A DNA stretch of 64,000 bases from assembly GCF_000797495.1 (NCBI RefSeq), contig NZ_JTGN01000012.1, positions 1 to 64,000 of the forward strand, read 5' to 3'. The position numbers were made by a program, and so were the translations under genes. Under the pieces are notes generated by a model. That model saw nothing but the letters and a program-made list of their open reading frames with translations, made no database searches and had not been told where the DNA came from. This DNA comes from Robinsoniella peoriensis (lineage in GTDB: Bacteria; Bacillota; Clostridia; Lachnospirales; Lachnospiraceae). Below are positions 44,748-54,381 of this stretch, in pieces. How positions within the stretch are numbered: the first letter of the stretch is position 1; each line of letters begins with the position of its first letter.

Positions 44748-45353
44748 TTATAAAGAGATCGCCAGTATTACATGCTTCATCAATTCGCTTCTGCTAAGAT
44801 CCGGATAATCTTCACTGGGGGTAAAGGTTCCCTCTGCTTCCAGTTCCTCTTTCTTTGGATAAAGCATATCAATTCTTTCCAGATAATGTTTCAGATCGGT
44901 AAAGATTTTTACATTTGATTTATATCCGTTGCCTTTCAGTATCTCCTTTATATGCTTTTCTGCAAAAGATGGGTCTGCCTTTGGACTGCTGCTATACCCT
45001 ATGACGTGAGTGCCGCATACCACCAGACTGTCAATGGGGGTGTTTTTCTCATAAGCAGTAATCGTCAGCTCATAAGCGCAAACCATATCTTTTACATGAG
45101 ACTGAATCTTCTGATAAATCTCTTCACTTATAGGCTTTTGCATAAACATCATCACCATACCAACTGCAGAGCGGCTTGCCGGAAGGCATCCCATAACTGC
45201 CACGAAGGTAAACATATTAAGTCTTGTGCCTGTTTGAATCAAACCGGTCACAAATATAATTACCGGAATCAGGAACAGAATAAATGTTATCAGTCCCCGC
45301 TTTTTCTTCTGGGAAAGAATATAGCCGCGTTTTCCCTTTGAAACTTTCTTCAT
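44748..45353 (-). CDS. Conserved two-helix membrane protein, function unknown
   Basis: A 201-residue protein: a basic N-terminus, two adjacent membrane helices (about 22-45 and 47-68), then a soluble cytoplasmic domain of about 130 residues of no recognised family. ATG 45353 has SD GAGGAG seven bases upstream. It lies between ygiQ and the pseudouridine synthase. Confidence 0.7.
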   Translation of the reverse strand: MKKVSKGKRGYILSQKKKRGLITFILFLIPVIIFVTGLIQTGTRLNMFTFVAVMGCLPASRSAVGMVMMFMQKPISEEIYQKIQSHVKDMVCAYELTITAYEKNTPIDSLVVCGTHVIGYSSSPKADPSFAEKHIKEILKGNGYKSNVKIFTDLKHYLERIDMLYPKKEELEAEGTFTPSEDYPDLSRSELMKHVILAISL

Positions 45354-45420
45354 CCGTAATCTCCTCACAATTCTACTTATTTTTCTGCCGTTATTATTTA
45401 CCGGGACGCTGAGTTTTTAC

Positions 45421-47385
45421 TTATTTCTTCTTATGCACGTTCCGGATTGTTTTCTTCTTCACCGGCTTATTCTTATCTTTTCCATTGCCAAACGAAGCAC
45501 CATTATTTTTTTCACTTTTTCCCCCATTTTTATCCCCCGACGGCTTACCATACCTGCCGGATGAATAACTGGAAGATTTCCCTTCCCCTCTTATAGGGCG
45601 AATCAGGCATTTTTTATCAAACCCAATCAGATCTGTGCGGTGTGCTTTGGTCAGAGCCTCCGTTACCAGTTCCAGATTTTTTGGATTCCGGTATTGAATC
45701 AGCGCTCGCTGCATTGCTTTTTCGTGGGGATTATTCGGAACATAAACCGGTTCCATTGTCCTTGGATCTACGCCTGTATAATACATACACGTTGAGATAG
45801 TCGACGGCGTCGGATAAAAGTCCTGTACCTGTTCCGGCATATATCCCAGATCGCGAAGATATTCTGCAAGTGCCACTGCTTCTTTTAAAGTAGAACCCGG
45901 ATGGGATGACATCAGATATGGTACCAGGAACTGATTCTTCCCGCATTTTGTATTCAGGTCTTTATATTTATGCACAAATTTTTCATAGACACTACGCTCC
46001 GGTTTGCCCATTTTACTAAGTACTTTATCCGAAATATGCTCAGGGGCTACTTTTAACTGGCCACTCACGTGATGCTCCACCAATTCTTTAAAAAAGGAAT
46101 CATCCGGATCATAAATTAAATAATCAAAACGAATGCCGGATCGGATAAATACCTTTTTCACATTTGGCAGTTCCCGCAGTTTACGCAAGAGCGACAAGTA
46201 ATCACTATGGTCTGTTTTCAGATTCTTACAAGGAGTGGGGAACAGGCATTGCTTTTTGGGACACACACCTTTTTCAAGCTGTTTGTCACATGCCGGCTGC
46301 CTGAAATTTGCAGTAGGACCTCCCACGTCATGAATATATCCTTTAAAATCTTTCTCCCATATAAACTGGTTTGCTTCAGCCAGGATTGATTCGTGGCTCC
46401 TGGTCTGGATGATTCTTCCCTGGTGAAAAGTCAGGGCGCAGAAGCTGCATCCCCCAAAACATCCACGGTTGCTTACCAGACTATACTTCACCTCTTCAAT
46501 TGCCGGAATCCCGCCTTTTTCATCATAAGAAGGATGCCAGGTTCTCATATATCCAAGAGAATAGACCCGATCCATCTCTGACTGGCTTAAGGGCTTTGCA
46601 GGTGGATTCTGCACCACATGCCACCCGTCCTTATAGCTTTCTACCAGACGTTTCCCGGTAAATGGGTCGGTGTTGCAATACTGGACATAGAAACTTTTTG
46701 CATAGTTCAGCTTGTCCGCTTTCAGTGCTTCATAGGGCGGCAGTGAAACCGCATCATAAACGATGGATAAATCTTTCGTTTTAAATACCGTTCCGTCAAT
46801 AAAGGTCAGATCTTTCATTTCAATGCCGCTGTTCAGTGCATCTGCAATTTCTACAATGGAACGTTCTCCCATACCGTAAGAAATCAGATCAGCACCTGAA
46901 TCCAGTAAAATGGAGCGTTTTAGTGCGTTCGCCCAGTAATCATAGTGTGCCATCCTGCGCAGACTGGCTTCGATACCGCCAATGATAACCGGCACCTTTT
47001 TGTACACCTGGCGAATCAGATTGCAGTAGACAATTGTCGCATTGTCCGGCCGTTTCCCCATTTCTCCTCCTGGACTGAAAGCATCTGTTTTTCTTCGCTT
47101 CTTGGATACCGAATAATGGTTCACCATGGAATCCATATTTCCTGCTGAAACAAGAAAACCAAGCCTCGGCTCTCCAAGCGCCATGATACTTTCTTTGTCT
47201 TTCCAATCCGGCTGGGCAATAATCCCTACCTTATATCCGTTTGCCTCAAGCATGCGGCTGATCACCGCGTGGGCAAAGGAGGGATGATCCACATAGGCAT
47301 CCCCTGTTACATATACAAAATCCAGCTGGGCAATGCCGCGCGCCTTCATATCTTCCCTGTTTACGGGCAGAAACTGCTTACTCAT
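45421..47385 (-). CDS. YgiQ family radical SAM protein
   Basis: A 654-residue UPF0313/YgiQ protein. N-terminal region FVYVTGDAYVDHPSFAHAVI, the cluster motif RGCFGGCSFCALTFHQGR (C-x3-C-x2-C), a second Cys-rich segment (CDKQLEKGVCPKKQCLFPTPC), and a basic Gly/Lys/Ser-rich C-terminal tail. Function unknown. ATG 47385 follows AGGAG by five bases; the longer frame includes the hairpin at 47400. Confidence 0.9.
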   Translation of the reverse strand: MSKQFLPVNREDMKARGIAQLDFVYVTGDAYVDHPSFAHAVISRMLEANGYKVGIIAQPDWKDKESIMALGEPRLGFLVSAGNMDSMVNHYSVSKKRRKTDAFSPGGEMGKRPDNATIVYCNLIRQVYKKVPVIIGGIEASLRRMAHYDYWANALKRSILLDSGADLISYGMGERSIVEIADALNSGIEMKDLTFIDGTVFKTKDLSIVYDAVSLPPYEALKADKLNYAKSFYVQYCNTDPFTGKRLVESYKDGWHVVQNPPAKPLSQSEMDRVYSLGYMRTWHPSYDEKGGIPAIEEVKYSLVSNRGCFGGCSFCALTFHQGRIIQTRSHESILAEANQFIWEKDFKGYIHDVGGPTANFRQPACDKQLEKGVCPKKQCLFPTPCKNLKTDHSDYLSLLRKLRELPNVKKVFIRSGIRFDYLIYDPDDSFFKELVEHHVSGQLKVAPEHISDKVLSKMGKPERSVYEKFVHKYKDLNTKCGKNQFLVPYLMSSHPGSTLKEAVALAEYLRDLGYMPEQVQDFYPTPSTISTCMYYTGVDPRTMEPVYVPNNPHEKAMQRALIQYRNPKNLELVTEALTKAHRTDLIGFDKKCLIRPIRGEGKSSSYSSGRYGKPSGDKNGGKSEKNNGASFGNGKDKNKPVKKKTIRNVHKKK

Positions 47386-47399
47386 TCGTACTCCTGTCC

Positions 47400-47416
47400 G
47401 CCTGCTGTCTGCAGGC
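47400..47416. repeat. 5'-UTR hairpin before ygiQ (H1-like)
   Basis: A perfect 6-bp stem GCCTGC/GCAGGC with loop TGTCT lies just 5' of the ACAGGAG SD, the same position that H1 takes before hisG. Confidence 0.5.
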
Positions 47417-47440
47417 ATAAATCATTTGTAAAACACGCTG

Positions 47441-48109
47441 CTAACGAAGATGTTCATACGTATTATTTAAAACATCATGATAATTCAAAATATAATAATC
47501 TGCCAGGGCTTTCTTTTTCTCAATCTGCCCCATGGAGAATGCATCCTCCACTGCACATACCTTCATACCGGCGTTCTTACCCGCCAGAATCCCCATGCTG
47601 ATATCTTCAAATACCAGGCATTCCTTTGGTGCAACCCGAAGATCCTCACTTACTTTGAGGTATATATCCGGAGAAGGTTTTCCTTTTGCCACCTCACAGG
47701 CGGTCCGGACTGCATCAATCCGGTCATCCAGATGCTGTGCATGCATCACTGCCTCCACAAGTCCTCTGCCGTTACTGGTAGCAATCCCCGTTTTAATACT
47801 GCGCTGCTTCAGTTCGTCCAGGAACTCAGATGCGCCGGGTTTTAGCGGCACCTCATTGGCATACTTATCATACGCCATATCCATCCAGTCCTGTTTGATT
47901 TCCTCTGTGGTTTTGGGAAGGAAAAATGCGGTCCTGAAATAATCAGCGGTCTCTGTAAAACTCATACCTTCAATCGCCTCATGAAGTCCTGCCGGTACCT
48001 GAATCTGAAATCTGTTCAGGTATTCTATATCTATCTTGGGCCACATCCACATGGAATCTGCCAAAGTTCCGTCTAAGTCAAATATGACCGCTCTGATTCC
48101 TTCTAACAT
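47441..48109 (-). CDS. HAD-superfamily phosphatase (beta-phosphoglucomutase-like)
   Basis: A 222-residue HAD subfamily IA hydrolase: motif I FDLDGTLADS, a helical cap (about 18-90), motif II TSNGR, motif III Lys in KGKPSPDIY, motif IV FEDISMGILAGKNAG. Probably a sugar-phosphate phosphatase or mutase. Start overlaps the upstream stop in ATGTTAG. Confidence 0.88.
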   Translation of the reverse strand: MLEGIRAVIFDLDGTLADSMWMWPKIDIEYLNRFQIQVPAGLHEAIEGMSFTETADYFRTAFFLPKTTEEIKQDWMDMAYDKYANEVPLKPGASEFLDELKQRSIKTGIATSNGRGLVEAVMHAQHLDDRIDAVRTACEVAKGKPSPDIYLKVSEDLRVAPKECLVFEDISMGILAGKNAGMKVCAVEDAFSMGQIEKKKALADYYILNYHDVLNNTYEHLR

Positions 48110-48825
48110 CCGCTTCCTCCGATCCTTTCTATTTCCTCTCCGGTCAACGGGCGGTATTCTCCCTTAGCCAGATGTTCATCCAGACTGATTGCTCCCATTG
48201 ACAGGCGTTTTAAATACACAACCTGCTTTCCCACCGCTTCAAACATCCTTTTTACCTGGTGAAACCTCCCCTCCCGTATGGTAAGGCACACTTCTGATAT
48301 TTCACCGCTGGTTAAGATCTCAAGATTCGCCGGCAGTGTAGGTTTGTCTTCACCGATATCCACGCCCTGCAAAAATGTTTCCTGATCCGCTTTTGTTACC
48401 ATTCCATCGACTTTTGCATAATAAGTTTTATCCACATGTTTTCTTGGAGAAAGCAGTTCGTGGGCAAGGGCACCGTCATTTGTAATCAGCAAAAACCCTT
48501 CTGTATCTTTATCCAGCCTTCCCACCGGGAAAAGTTCCTCTTTCTTCCCCGAAGAGATGAAATCCATCACTGTTTGATGCAGGTTATCCTGGGTGGCTGT
48601 CACACAGCCTGCCGGCTTATGGAACATGTAGTACTCATATTTCCGGTATGTCACTGGAATTTGACCGACACACACCGCATCCCTGTCCGAATCCAGCTTC
48701 ATCTCAGGCTTCTTAACAACTTCTCCATTAACTGTAACCAATCCTTTTCGGATCTGGTTCTTTACTTCTGTTCTGGTTCCCGCTCCTGCGTTAGCCAGAT
48801 ATTTATCTAATCTTATCAGACTCAT
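48103..48825 (-). CDS. rsuA: RsuA/RluB-family pseudouridine synthase
   Basis: A 240-residue enzyme with an N-terminal S4 domain (RLDKYLANAGAGTRTEVKNQIRKG, shown here in part) and the catalytic GRLDKDTEGFLLIT motif. The length and EGRFHQVKRMFEAVG fit 16S rRNA U516-type synthases. One base after rsmF. Confidence 0.9.
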   Translation of the reverse strand: MSLIRLDKYLANAGAGTRTEVKNQIRKGLVTVNGEVVKKPEMKLDSDRDAVCVGQIPVTYRKYEYYMFHKPAGCVTATQDNLHQTVMDFISSGKKEELFPVGRLDKDTEGFLLITNDGALAHELLSPRKHVDKTYYAKVDGMVTKADQETFLQGVDIGEDKPTLPANLEILTSGEISEVCLTIREGRFHQVKRMFEAVGKQVVYLKRLSMGAISLDEHLAKGEYRPLTGEEIERIGGSGC

Positions 48826-50208
48826 TTACTGTAATCTCCATCCAGGGTAATATTTATTCTTCAGTGAACCATTGGCTGCTTTCGCAAATCCCAGCGGATA
48901 TCCATCCACACAGACCAGAATCCAGCCTTTTAAGCCCTTCGCCTCGGCATCCTCAAGTTCTATCGTTTCACCCTTTAAGTATTTCACCGTCCGCTCATCA
49001 CTGCCTGAAAAAGAGATGCTGTATACTGCCTGGTCTCTTTTCAGACTCATCGCCAGAGCCTGGCTTGGCTCAAAACGGTTTTTCTTTATTTCTCCCAGAT
49101 ATAATCCTGTACGCAGAAACCGCAGTCCACGAATATTACCAAGGGTTTTTGGTATGGCATAAACCCGGTTATCATATACAGTAATATTCCTGTCCGTAAA
49201 ATCCAGCCTTAAATACTGGTCAAAAAATTCCTGGCATTCTTTTGGCAGCACCTGCTTCTTCTTTTTTGTCTTTGCGCCGGTATCCGTGGCAACGAAATCC
49301 CCGTTCTTTTTTAGAAGTGCCGCAAAATGTCCCTCTCCAGCCATTTTATGGGGCCAGATACGGACGCAGTTCCTTAACTGCTCATCTCCACCGGCAGCGC
49401 CAGGAATCCCTTTATCGAATCCCTTATAGCCTTTCATCGGTATCACTTCAAATTCCGTTCTTTCCGACAGCAGAGAGGCAATCGAACACTCATCCTCCAG
49501 TGCAGAGAACGTACAGGTGGAATAAAGCAATAAACCGCCCGGCTTTAACATATCGGCTGCCATCAGCAATATTTCCTTTTGAATGCCGGCATAATATTCC
49601 GGTCCATGTTCTATCCAGCTCTTGATCATAGCCGGATCTTTGCGGAACATCCCTTCTCCGGAACAGGGTGCATCGATTAATATTTTATCGAAAAAGCCTT
49701 TAAAATAAGGCAGTAGTTTCTGTGGGGATTCGCTGGTTACCAGAATATCCGGTAGTCCGAACAGCTCCAGATTCTTCAAAAGACCTTTTGCCCTGGAATT
49801 GCTGATATCATTGGCAACCAGGACTCCCGTCCCCTTTAATTTAGCTCCCAGCTCCGTTGCCTTTCCACCGGGCGCCGCACAGAGATCCAGCACACAGTCC
49901 CCCTCTTTTACAGGAAGTCTGTCTGCAGGTATCATCGCACTTGGCTCCTGCACATAGTATAACCCTGCATGGTAATGAGGATGCTTCGTAACGGCCTGTG
50001 AGTCGTCATAAAAAAATCCATTTTCCACCCAGGGTATTGGCTCTAATGAAAAAGGCGTCAGTTTTAAAAATTCTTCTACCGTTATCTTACTTGTATTCAC
50101 ACGAAGACCATGAACCCGTTCCTGGCCTGCACTGTTTAAATATGCTTCATATTCCTCTGCTCCCAGCAGTTCCTTCATGGAATCCGCAAAGTCCTGTGGT
50201 AAATTCAT
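48826..50208 (-). CDS. rsmF: 16S/23S rRNA m5C methyltransferase, RsmF type
   Basis: A 460-residue NOL1/NOP2/Sun-family enzyme. The SAM site is VLDLCAAPGGKATELG; the two catalytic Cys are in DAPCSGEGMFRKD and YSTCTFSALEDE. A C-terminal PUA-like extension (about 320-460) is present as in RsmF. SD AAAGGAG. Confidence 0.9.
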   Translation of the reverse strand: MNLPQDFADSMKELLGAEEYEAYLNSAGQERVHGLRVNTSKITVEEFLKLTPFSLEPIPWVENGFFYDDSQAVTKHPHYHAGLYYVQEPSAMIPADRLPVKEGDCVLDLCAAPGGKATELGAKLKGTGVLVANDISNSRAKGLLKNLELFGLPDILVTSESPQKLLPYFKGFFDKILIDAPCSGEGMFRKDPAMIKSWIEHGPEYYAGIQKEILLMAADMLKPGGLLLYSTCTFSALEDECSIASLLSERTEFEVIPMKGYKGFDKGIPGAAGGDEQLRNCVRIWPHKMAGEGHFAALLKKNGDFVATDTGAKTKKKKQVLPKECQEFFDQYLRLDFTDRNITVYDNRVYAIPKTLGNIRGLRFLRTGLYLGEIKKNRFEPSQALAMSLKRDQAVYSISFSGSDERTVKYLKGETIELEDAEAKGLKGWILVCVDGYPLGFAKAANGSLKNKYYPGWRLQ

Positions 50209-50226
50209 TTATTGCTCCTTTGTTGA

Positions 50227-50244
50227 AGAGCGTCTGCACGCTCT
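50227..50244. repeat. 5'-UTR hairpin before rsmF
   Basis: A perfect 7-bp stem AGAGCGT/ACGCTCT with a 4-nt loop, ten bases 5' of the rsmF SD. It shares AGAGCGT with the hairpins at 52009 and 52232. Confidence 0.5.
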
Positions 50245-50256
50245 AATCTATGTATT

Positions 50257-51063
50257 TTATTTCGCCAGTGACTGGGCGCGGTATCCTTCTGCAATAATAT
50301 CCAGCTGCTTGTGAAAACGTTCCAGCTGTTCAATATCGTTCAATTCATAGATACGGTAAAATTCATCCTGAATCTTAATGATCTCTCTCTTATTCGCCAG
50401 ATGATACAGATTCTGTATGTTATTTAAGATATCTGATACCAGATTCGCCTGAATCTGGAAGGAATTCTGCGCATCCATAATTTCACTGCGCACCGAAGAC
50501 ATCTCATTATCCAGCACAATAATCGCATCCGCTGCTTTGCTTAACTTCATGCGGATATGCTCCGGAATATTTCGTTTATATTTGTACTGCAGCGAATGTT
50601 CGATTGTTGACCAAAAATTCATTGCCAGTGTCCGGATCTGTATCTCAACCTGAATCCGTTTACTTCCTGCTAATGTCTGGACCTCATAATAGACGATCAT
50701 ATGATAGCTGCGGTAACCGCTGGATTTCATATTGGCAATGTAATCCTTTTCGCTCTTTACAGACATATCTGTACGGTTTCGGATAATCTCCACTACTTTT
50801 TCAATATCCTCCACGAACTGACAGATAATGCGTACACCTGCGATATCATCTAATTTTTCTTCTATTTCATTCAGCGGTATTTTCTTTTTCTGTGCCTTTT
50901 CCAATATGCTGGATATGGCTTTCACCCGCCCCATAACCTGTTCTATAGGTGAATACTTCCCACGTGCCCGATGCTCTCTGATCAGATGCTCAAACTTCAC
51001 GGTCAGTTCATTCACTGCTAATTCATATGGATCCAGAATTTCTCTCCATAATTGTATTTCCAT
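50257..51063 (-). CDS. relQ: Small alarmone synthetase (RelQ/YjbM type)
   Basis: A 268-residue (p)ppGpp synthetase domain without the hydrolase half: GVRIICQFVEDI, EKDYIANMKSSGYRSYHMIV, EIQIRTLAMNFWSTIEHSLQYKY, then a helical C-terminus for oligomerisation. Transfers pyrophosphate from ATP to GTP/GDP. SD GAGGAG. Confidence 0.93.
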   Translation of the reverse strand: MEIQLWREILDPYELAVNELTVKFEHLIREHRARGKYSPIEQVMGRVKAISSILEKAQKKKIPLNEIEEKLDDIAGVRIICQFVEDIEKVVEIIRNRTDMSVKSEKDYIANMKSSGYRSYHMIVYYEVQTLAGSKRIQVEIQIRTLAMNFWSTIEHSLQYKYKRNIPEHIRMKLSKAADAIIVLDNEMSSVRSEIMDAQNSFQIQANLVSDILNNIQNLYHLANKREIIKIQDEFYRIYELNDIEQLERFHKQLDIIAEGYRAQSLAK

Positions 51064-51114
51064 ATACCTGATTCTCCTCTTAACTATAATAATTCCCCTT
51101 AATATTTTAGTATA

Positions 51115-51990
51115 TCACACTTCATATGCATATTTCAACTTTCGATCTTCTAAATAACGAAGAACCCAGTAGGGGTTAACACTGACTTCTTCCTTTCGGT
51201 CTGTTCTGATATAGATTCCAAAATGCAGATGTACGTCAAAATTTCCTGTCGTACCCTCCGTTTTACTATACCCGGTATCTCCCATATATCCCAGAAGTTC
51301 TCCTGCCTGAACCTCATCACCTTTCTTAAAATCCCCTGCATAAGAACTCAGATGCGCATAGTAAAAATATCCGCCATGCTCTGAGCGGATACCAATACGC
51401 CAGCCGCCTTTTTCCAGCCATCCCACCTGTTCCACAACACCCTTTGATACGCTGACCACCGGATATTTCCCTCTTACATTTTCTTTGGGGAAAATGTCTG
51501 TTCCTTCATGCCCCCGTTTGCCGCCGTAATTGCGCTCCAGCATCCAGGAGTCTTCAAAAGAAGTCTGAGATTCATCCTCACTGGTACTGTCCGGCACGGG
51601 GTAATACAATACGTCCTCCCATACAGCAGCATAGCTTTGCTGAATCTCCTGCAGCGCATGTAAATTATACGCCTGAAAATAAGTCCGCCATAAATAATAA
51701 TCCGAAGGGGTAAGTGCGGACGTTTTCACATGATCCAATTCAAACTGGTATTTGGGCATCCACACGGAAAGCAGGTCATAAACCGGAACGTCTTCCGCCT
51801 TACTGACTTCCATTAACCGCCGAAAATTATCTTCCCCAATTTTCTGGCTGCGAAATCCCATTGTCTCATTGGACTGATACGTTAAATTGAATATTTTTCC
51901 CTGGGTATGTAAATAATCGATGCATCCATAACAAAAAATGCCCACCAGAAGAATTACACAGATATTTCGAAGAAGCTTTATTTTATTCAT
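51115..51990 (-). CDS. Membrane-anchored M23 (LytM-type) peptidase
   Basis: A 291-residue protein with an N-terminal helix (about 8-25) and a C-terminal M23 domain. The metal site is complete: RGHEGTD and DVHLHFGI. Likely a cell-wall endopeptidase facing outside; SpoIIQ-like roles are possible given the neighbouring ylbJ. SD GAGGAAGAG. Confidence 0.88.
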   Translation of the reverse strand: MNKIKLLRNICVILLVGIFCYGCIDYLHTQGKIFNLTYQSNETMGFRSQKIGEDNFRRLMEVSKAEDVPVYDLLSVWMPKYQFELDHVKTSALTPSDYYLWRTYFQAYNLHALQEIQQSYAAVWEDVLYYPVPDSTSEDESQTSFEDSWMLERNYGGKRGHEGTDIFPKENVRGKYPVVSVSKGVVEQVGWLEKGGWRIGIRSEHGGYFYYAHLSSYAGDFKKGDEVQAGELLGYMGDTGYSKTEGTTGNFDVHLHFGIYIRTDRKEEVSVNPYWVLRYLEDRKLKYAYEV

Positions 51991-52008
51991 CTATTCGACT
52001 CTTCCTCT

Positions 52009-52046
52009 AGAGCCTGTTTGAAAACGCTTGTGCCCAAACACGCTCT
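52009..52046. repeat. Hairpin, family F, copy 2
   Basis: A 12-bp stem with one mismatch (AGAGCCTGTTTG with CAAACACGCTCT) just 5' of the M23 gene SD on the minus strand. Shares GTTTGAAAA and AGAGCGTGTTTG with the copies at 44656 and 52232. Confidence 0.6.
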
Positions 52047-52315
52047 GATAGCAAGCCCAAGCCACAGACTTTCTATTCTCATGATTAATATATGCGTAGA
52101 TTTGCTGATTTAGAATCAAAAAATGACATTTTTTCAGGAATGAATCTCTTCAGGCACTTCATATACTATAAAAAACATATTCGCGCTGTCTGACGTAAAT
52201 AACGATATATAATTAAAATTTACTTCCTGTTAGAGCGTGTTGAAAATTGCTTCTAAAACACGATCCAGAAATTATATATTGTTATTTATGCCAGATAGTC
52301 ACAGGTACAGCATCT
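52047..52315. other. Intergenic region between divergent M23 and ylbJ genes
   Basis: About 270 bp, AT-rich, holding the promoters for both genes, though none is clear by eye. A third family-F hairpin is at 52232-52262. Confidence 0.4.
52232..52262. repeat. Hairpin, family F, copy 3
   Basis: AGAGCGTGTTGAAAATTGCT then CGTGTT/AACACG pairing. Plus-strand orientation, 54 bp before the ylbJ start. Confidence 0.5.
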
Positions 52316-53242
52316 ATGAAAAAAATGCTCTATGGCCTGGTCATTACGACCGCACTGGTCTTCCTCTATCTCTGCCCCGCAGACGGCTTTGATGCCTCAC
52401 TTGCCGGACTGCTCCTTTGGTTCCAGACACTGGTGCCTACCCTGCTTCCCCTGATGATCCTGTCCAATCTGATTATTAATCTGGGACTGATCGAACCGCT
52501 GATGTTTCTGTTTGCTCCCATCTTTCGCTTTCTGTTCGGCGTGGGTACAAACGGAAGCTATGCACTCACTGTGGGATTCTTCTGCGGATATCCCATGGGT
52601 GCCAAGGTCATTGCAGACCTTACCAATGAAAAACAGATTACCCTTCCCGAAGCACAATATCTTCTGGGGTTTTGCAACAATGTAAGCCCCATGTTCATTA
52701 TCAATTTTCTGGTATTGGAACATCTGCATAAGGAAGAACTGATTATTCCCACCATTGTAATCATATACGGTGCCCCATTACTTTATGGATTGTTTACCGG
52801 CATCAGATGCAGAAAACAATTCCGTGAATCCACTTCTTTACATACAAATACAGCACCTACCACGACATTGAATTTTGGACTGGTAGATGCCTGTATTATG
52901 AACGGTATAATAAATATTACAAAACTGGGGGGATACATCATGCTCTTTGCCATACTGGCAAAAATCGTATTATATCTGCCCATCTCAAATGCAGTCATAA
53001 AAGCTTTCCTGGTTGGCATCATGGAAGTGACCAATGGGATTCATACCATATCTATGGAAAATGCCTCCTTTACCATCCAATACCTGCTTTTGATTGCAAT
53101 CTGTTCTTTTGGCGGATTGTCTTCAATTGCGCAGACAGAAAGCATGATACACGAAAGCGGTCTTCGCCTTTCCAAGTATGTAATATCAAAGCTCATCATT
53201 ACTGTCATCGCCCTTGCTCTTGCCGCATGTTATCTGCTGTAA
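52316..53242 (+). CDS. ylbJ: YlbJ-like sporulation integral membrane protein
   Basis: A 308-residue, multi-helix protein with nucleoside-recognition/Gate-domain signatures (GFFCGYPMGAKVIADL, FCNNVSPMFIINFL, MEVTNGIH, CSFGGLSSIAQTESM). YlbJ is needed for spore formation in Bacillus and may be a transporter. ATG 52316 is the natural start before MKKMLYGLV; the frame open from a TTG at 52247 includes the hairpin repeat. SD weak. Confidence 0.85.
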   Translation: MKKMLYGLVITTALVFLYLCPADGFDASLAGLLLWFQTLVPTLLPLMILSNLIINLGLIEPLMFLFAPIFRFLFGVGTNGSYALTVGFFCGYPMGAKVIADLTNEKQITLPEAQYLLGFCNNVSPMFIINFLVLEHLHKEELIIPTIVIIYGAPLLYGLFTGIRCRKQFRESTSLHTNTAPTTTLNFGLVDACIMNGIINITKLGGYIMLFAILAKIVLYLPISNAVIKAFLVGIMEVTNGIHTISMENASFTIQYLLLIAICSFGGLSSIAQTESMIHESGLRLSKYVISKLIITVIALALAACYLL

Positions 53243-53275
53243 AAAGGGGTTCACCCAAGTGTTCAATGAAACGCT

Positions 53276-53878
53276 TTACTCTGCAGCTTCGCCTTCGCCG
53301 CTCTCTTCCATTGCTGTTGCAACATAATTATTTGGAACAGACTGCGGAGACAGTTCGCTGCGGTTTTTATTTACAATATCATAACAAGACTGAATAGAAT
53401 TCAGGAATGTATTATATTTAGCACCTGCCGTATCAATCGTATGGCTCATAATTTTTTCTAAGTTTTCCAGCATCTCATCCGTATATTGAATCGCGCTCAT
53501 ACGGATACTGTTAGCATCATTTGTTGCGTTGTCCAGAATTTCCTGTGCCTGGCGGTTGGTATGTTCCAGAAGTGCATTTGACTGTGCAACTGCCTGCTGC
53601 ATGATTTCATCCTGGCTGATCATCTGCTGCTGCTGTGAAGTAGCATCCGCCAGCATACTGTCTGCTTTTGCCTGGGCATCTGCCAGTATGGCATCTTTAT
53701 TGCTGATTATCTTCTGGTATCTCTTTATCTCATCCGGAGTCTTCATGCGAAGTTCTCTAAGTAATTCTTCCAATTCTTCTTTATTTACAACAATTTTAGT
53801 AGAAGACAAAGGCTGAAATTTACAACTGTCTACATACTCTTCAATTTCTTCAATAATTTGTTCGATTCTGCTGCTCAT
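53276..53878 (-). CDS. Coiled-coil protein, DivIVA/ATPase-like, function unknown
   Basis: A 200-residue, largely helical acidic protein. The central region (about 70-140) is rich in Ala/Gln/Glu with heptad-like spacing (ADAQAKADSMLADATSQQQQ). It resembles the coiled-coil proteins that often follow coaD in clostridia. No catalytic motif is seen. Start overlaps the coaD stop by one base. Confidence 0.75.
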   Translation of the reverse strand: MSSRIEQIIEEIEEYVDSCKFQPLSSTKIVVNKEELEELLRELRMKTPDEIKRYQKIISNKDAILADAQAKADSMLADATSQQQQMISQDEIMQQAVAQSNALLEHTNRQAQEILDNATNDANSIRMSAIQYTDEMLENLEKIMSHTIDTAGAKYNTFLNSIQSCYDIVNKNRSELSPQSVPNNYVATAMEESGEGEAAE

Positions 53879-54381
53879 TATAATCTCTCCTTATTATTCT
53901 TTCTTTCCCATATTTTATTATAAATTCTATCAACTACGACCGGTGGAACGAATTTCGAAATATCACCGCCATATGCGGCTACTTCCTTCACAGTTGTCGA
54001 ACTCAAATAAGCATATTCCAAACTTGTTGTAAGAAATATTGTATCGATATCCTGATCCATAATACGGTTCGTCTGCGCCATCTGCAATTCATAGTCAAAG
54101 TCTGTTATCGCCCTAAGTCCCCTTACGATAAACTTTGCATCACATTTTTTCACAAAATCTATGGACAGTCCCGTAAACGATTCTATCCGGATATTCGTTA
54201 TGTCTTTTGTCGCTTCAAGTAATATATTAACACGTTCCTCTACAGAAAACAACGGGGTTTTTGTATTATTATTCAAAACTCCTACGATCAGCTCGTCCAC
54301 TAATGCTGCCGAACGTGCCATTACATCCAGATGCCCAAACGTTACCGGATCAAAACTTCCCGGATATACTGCTCTTCTCAT
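53878..54381 (-). CDS. coaD: Phosphopantetheine adenylyltransferase
   Basis: A 167-residue enzyme for the penultimate step of CoA synthesis: YPGSFDPVTFGHLD with the TxGH motif, VRGLRAITDFDYE, and the C-terminal YAYLSSTTVKEVA. Four-base overlap with rsmD. Confidence 0.97.
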   Translation of the reverse strand: MRRAVYPGSFDPVTFGHLDVMARSAALVDELIVGVLNNNTKTPLFSVEERVNILLEATKDITNIRIESFTGLSIDFVKKCDAKFIVRGLRAITDFDYELQMAQTNRIMDQDIDTIFLTTSLEYAYLSSTTVKEVAAYGGDISKFVPPVVVDRIYNKIWERKNNKERL

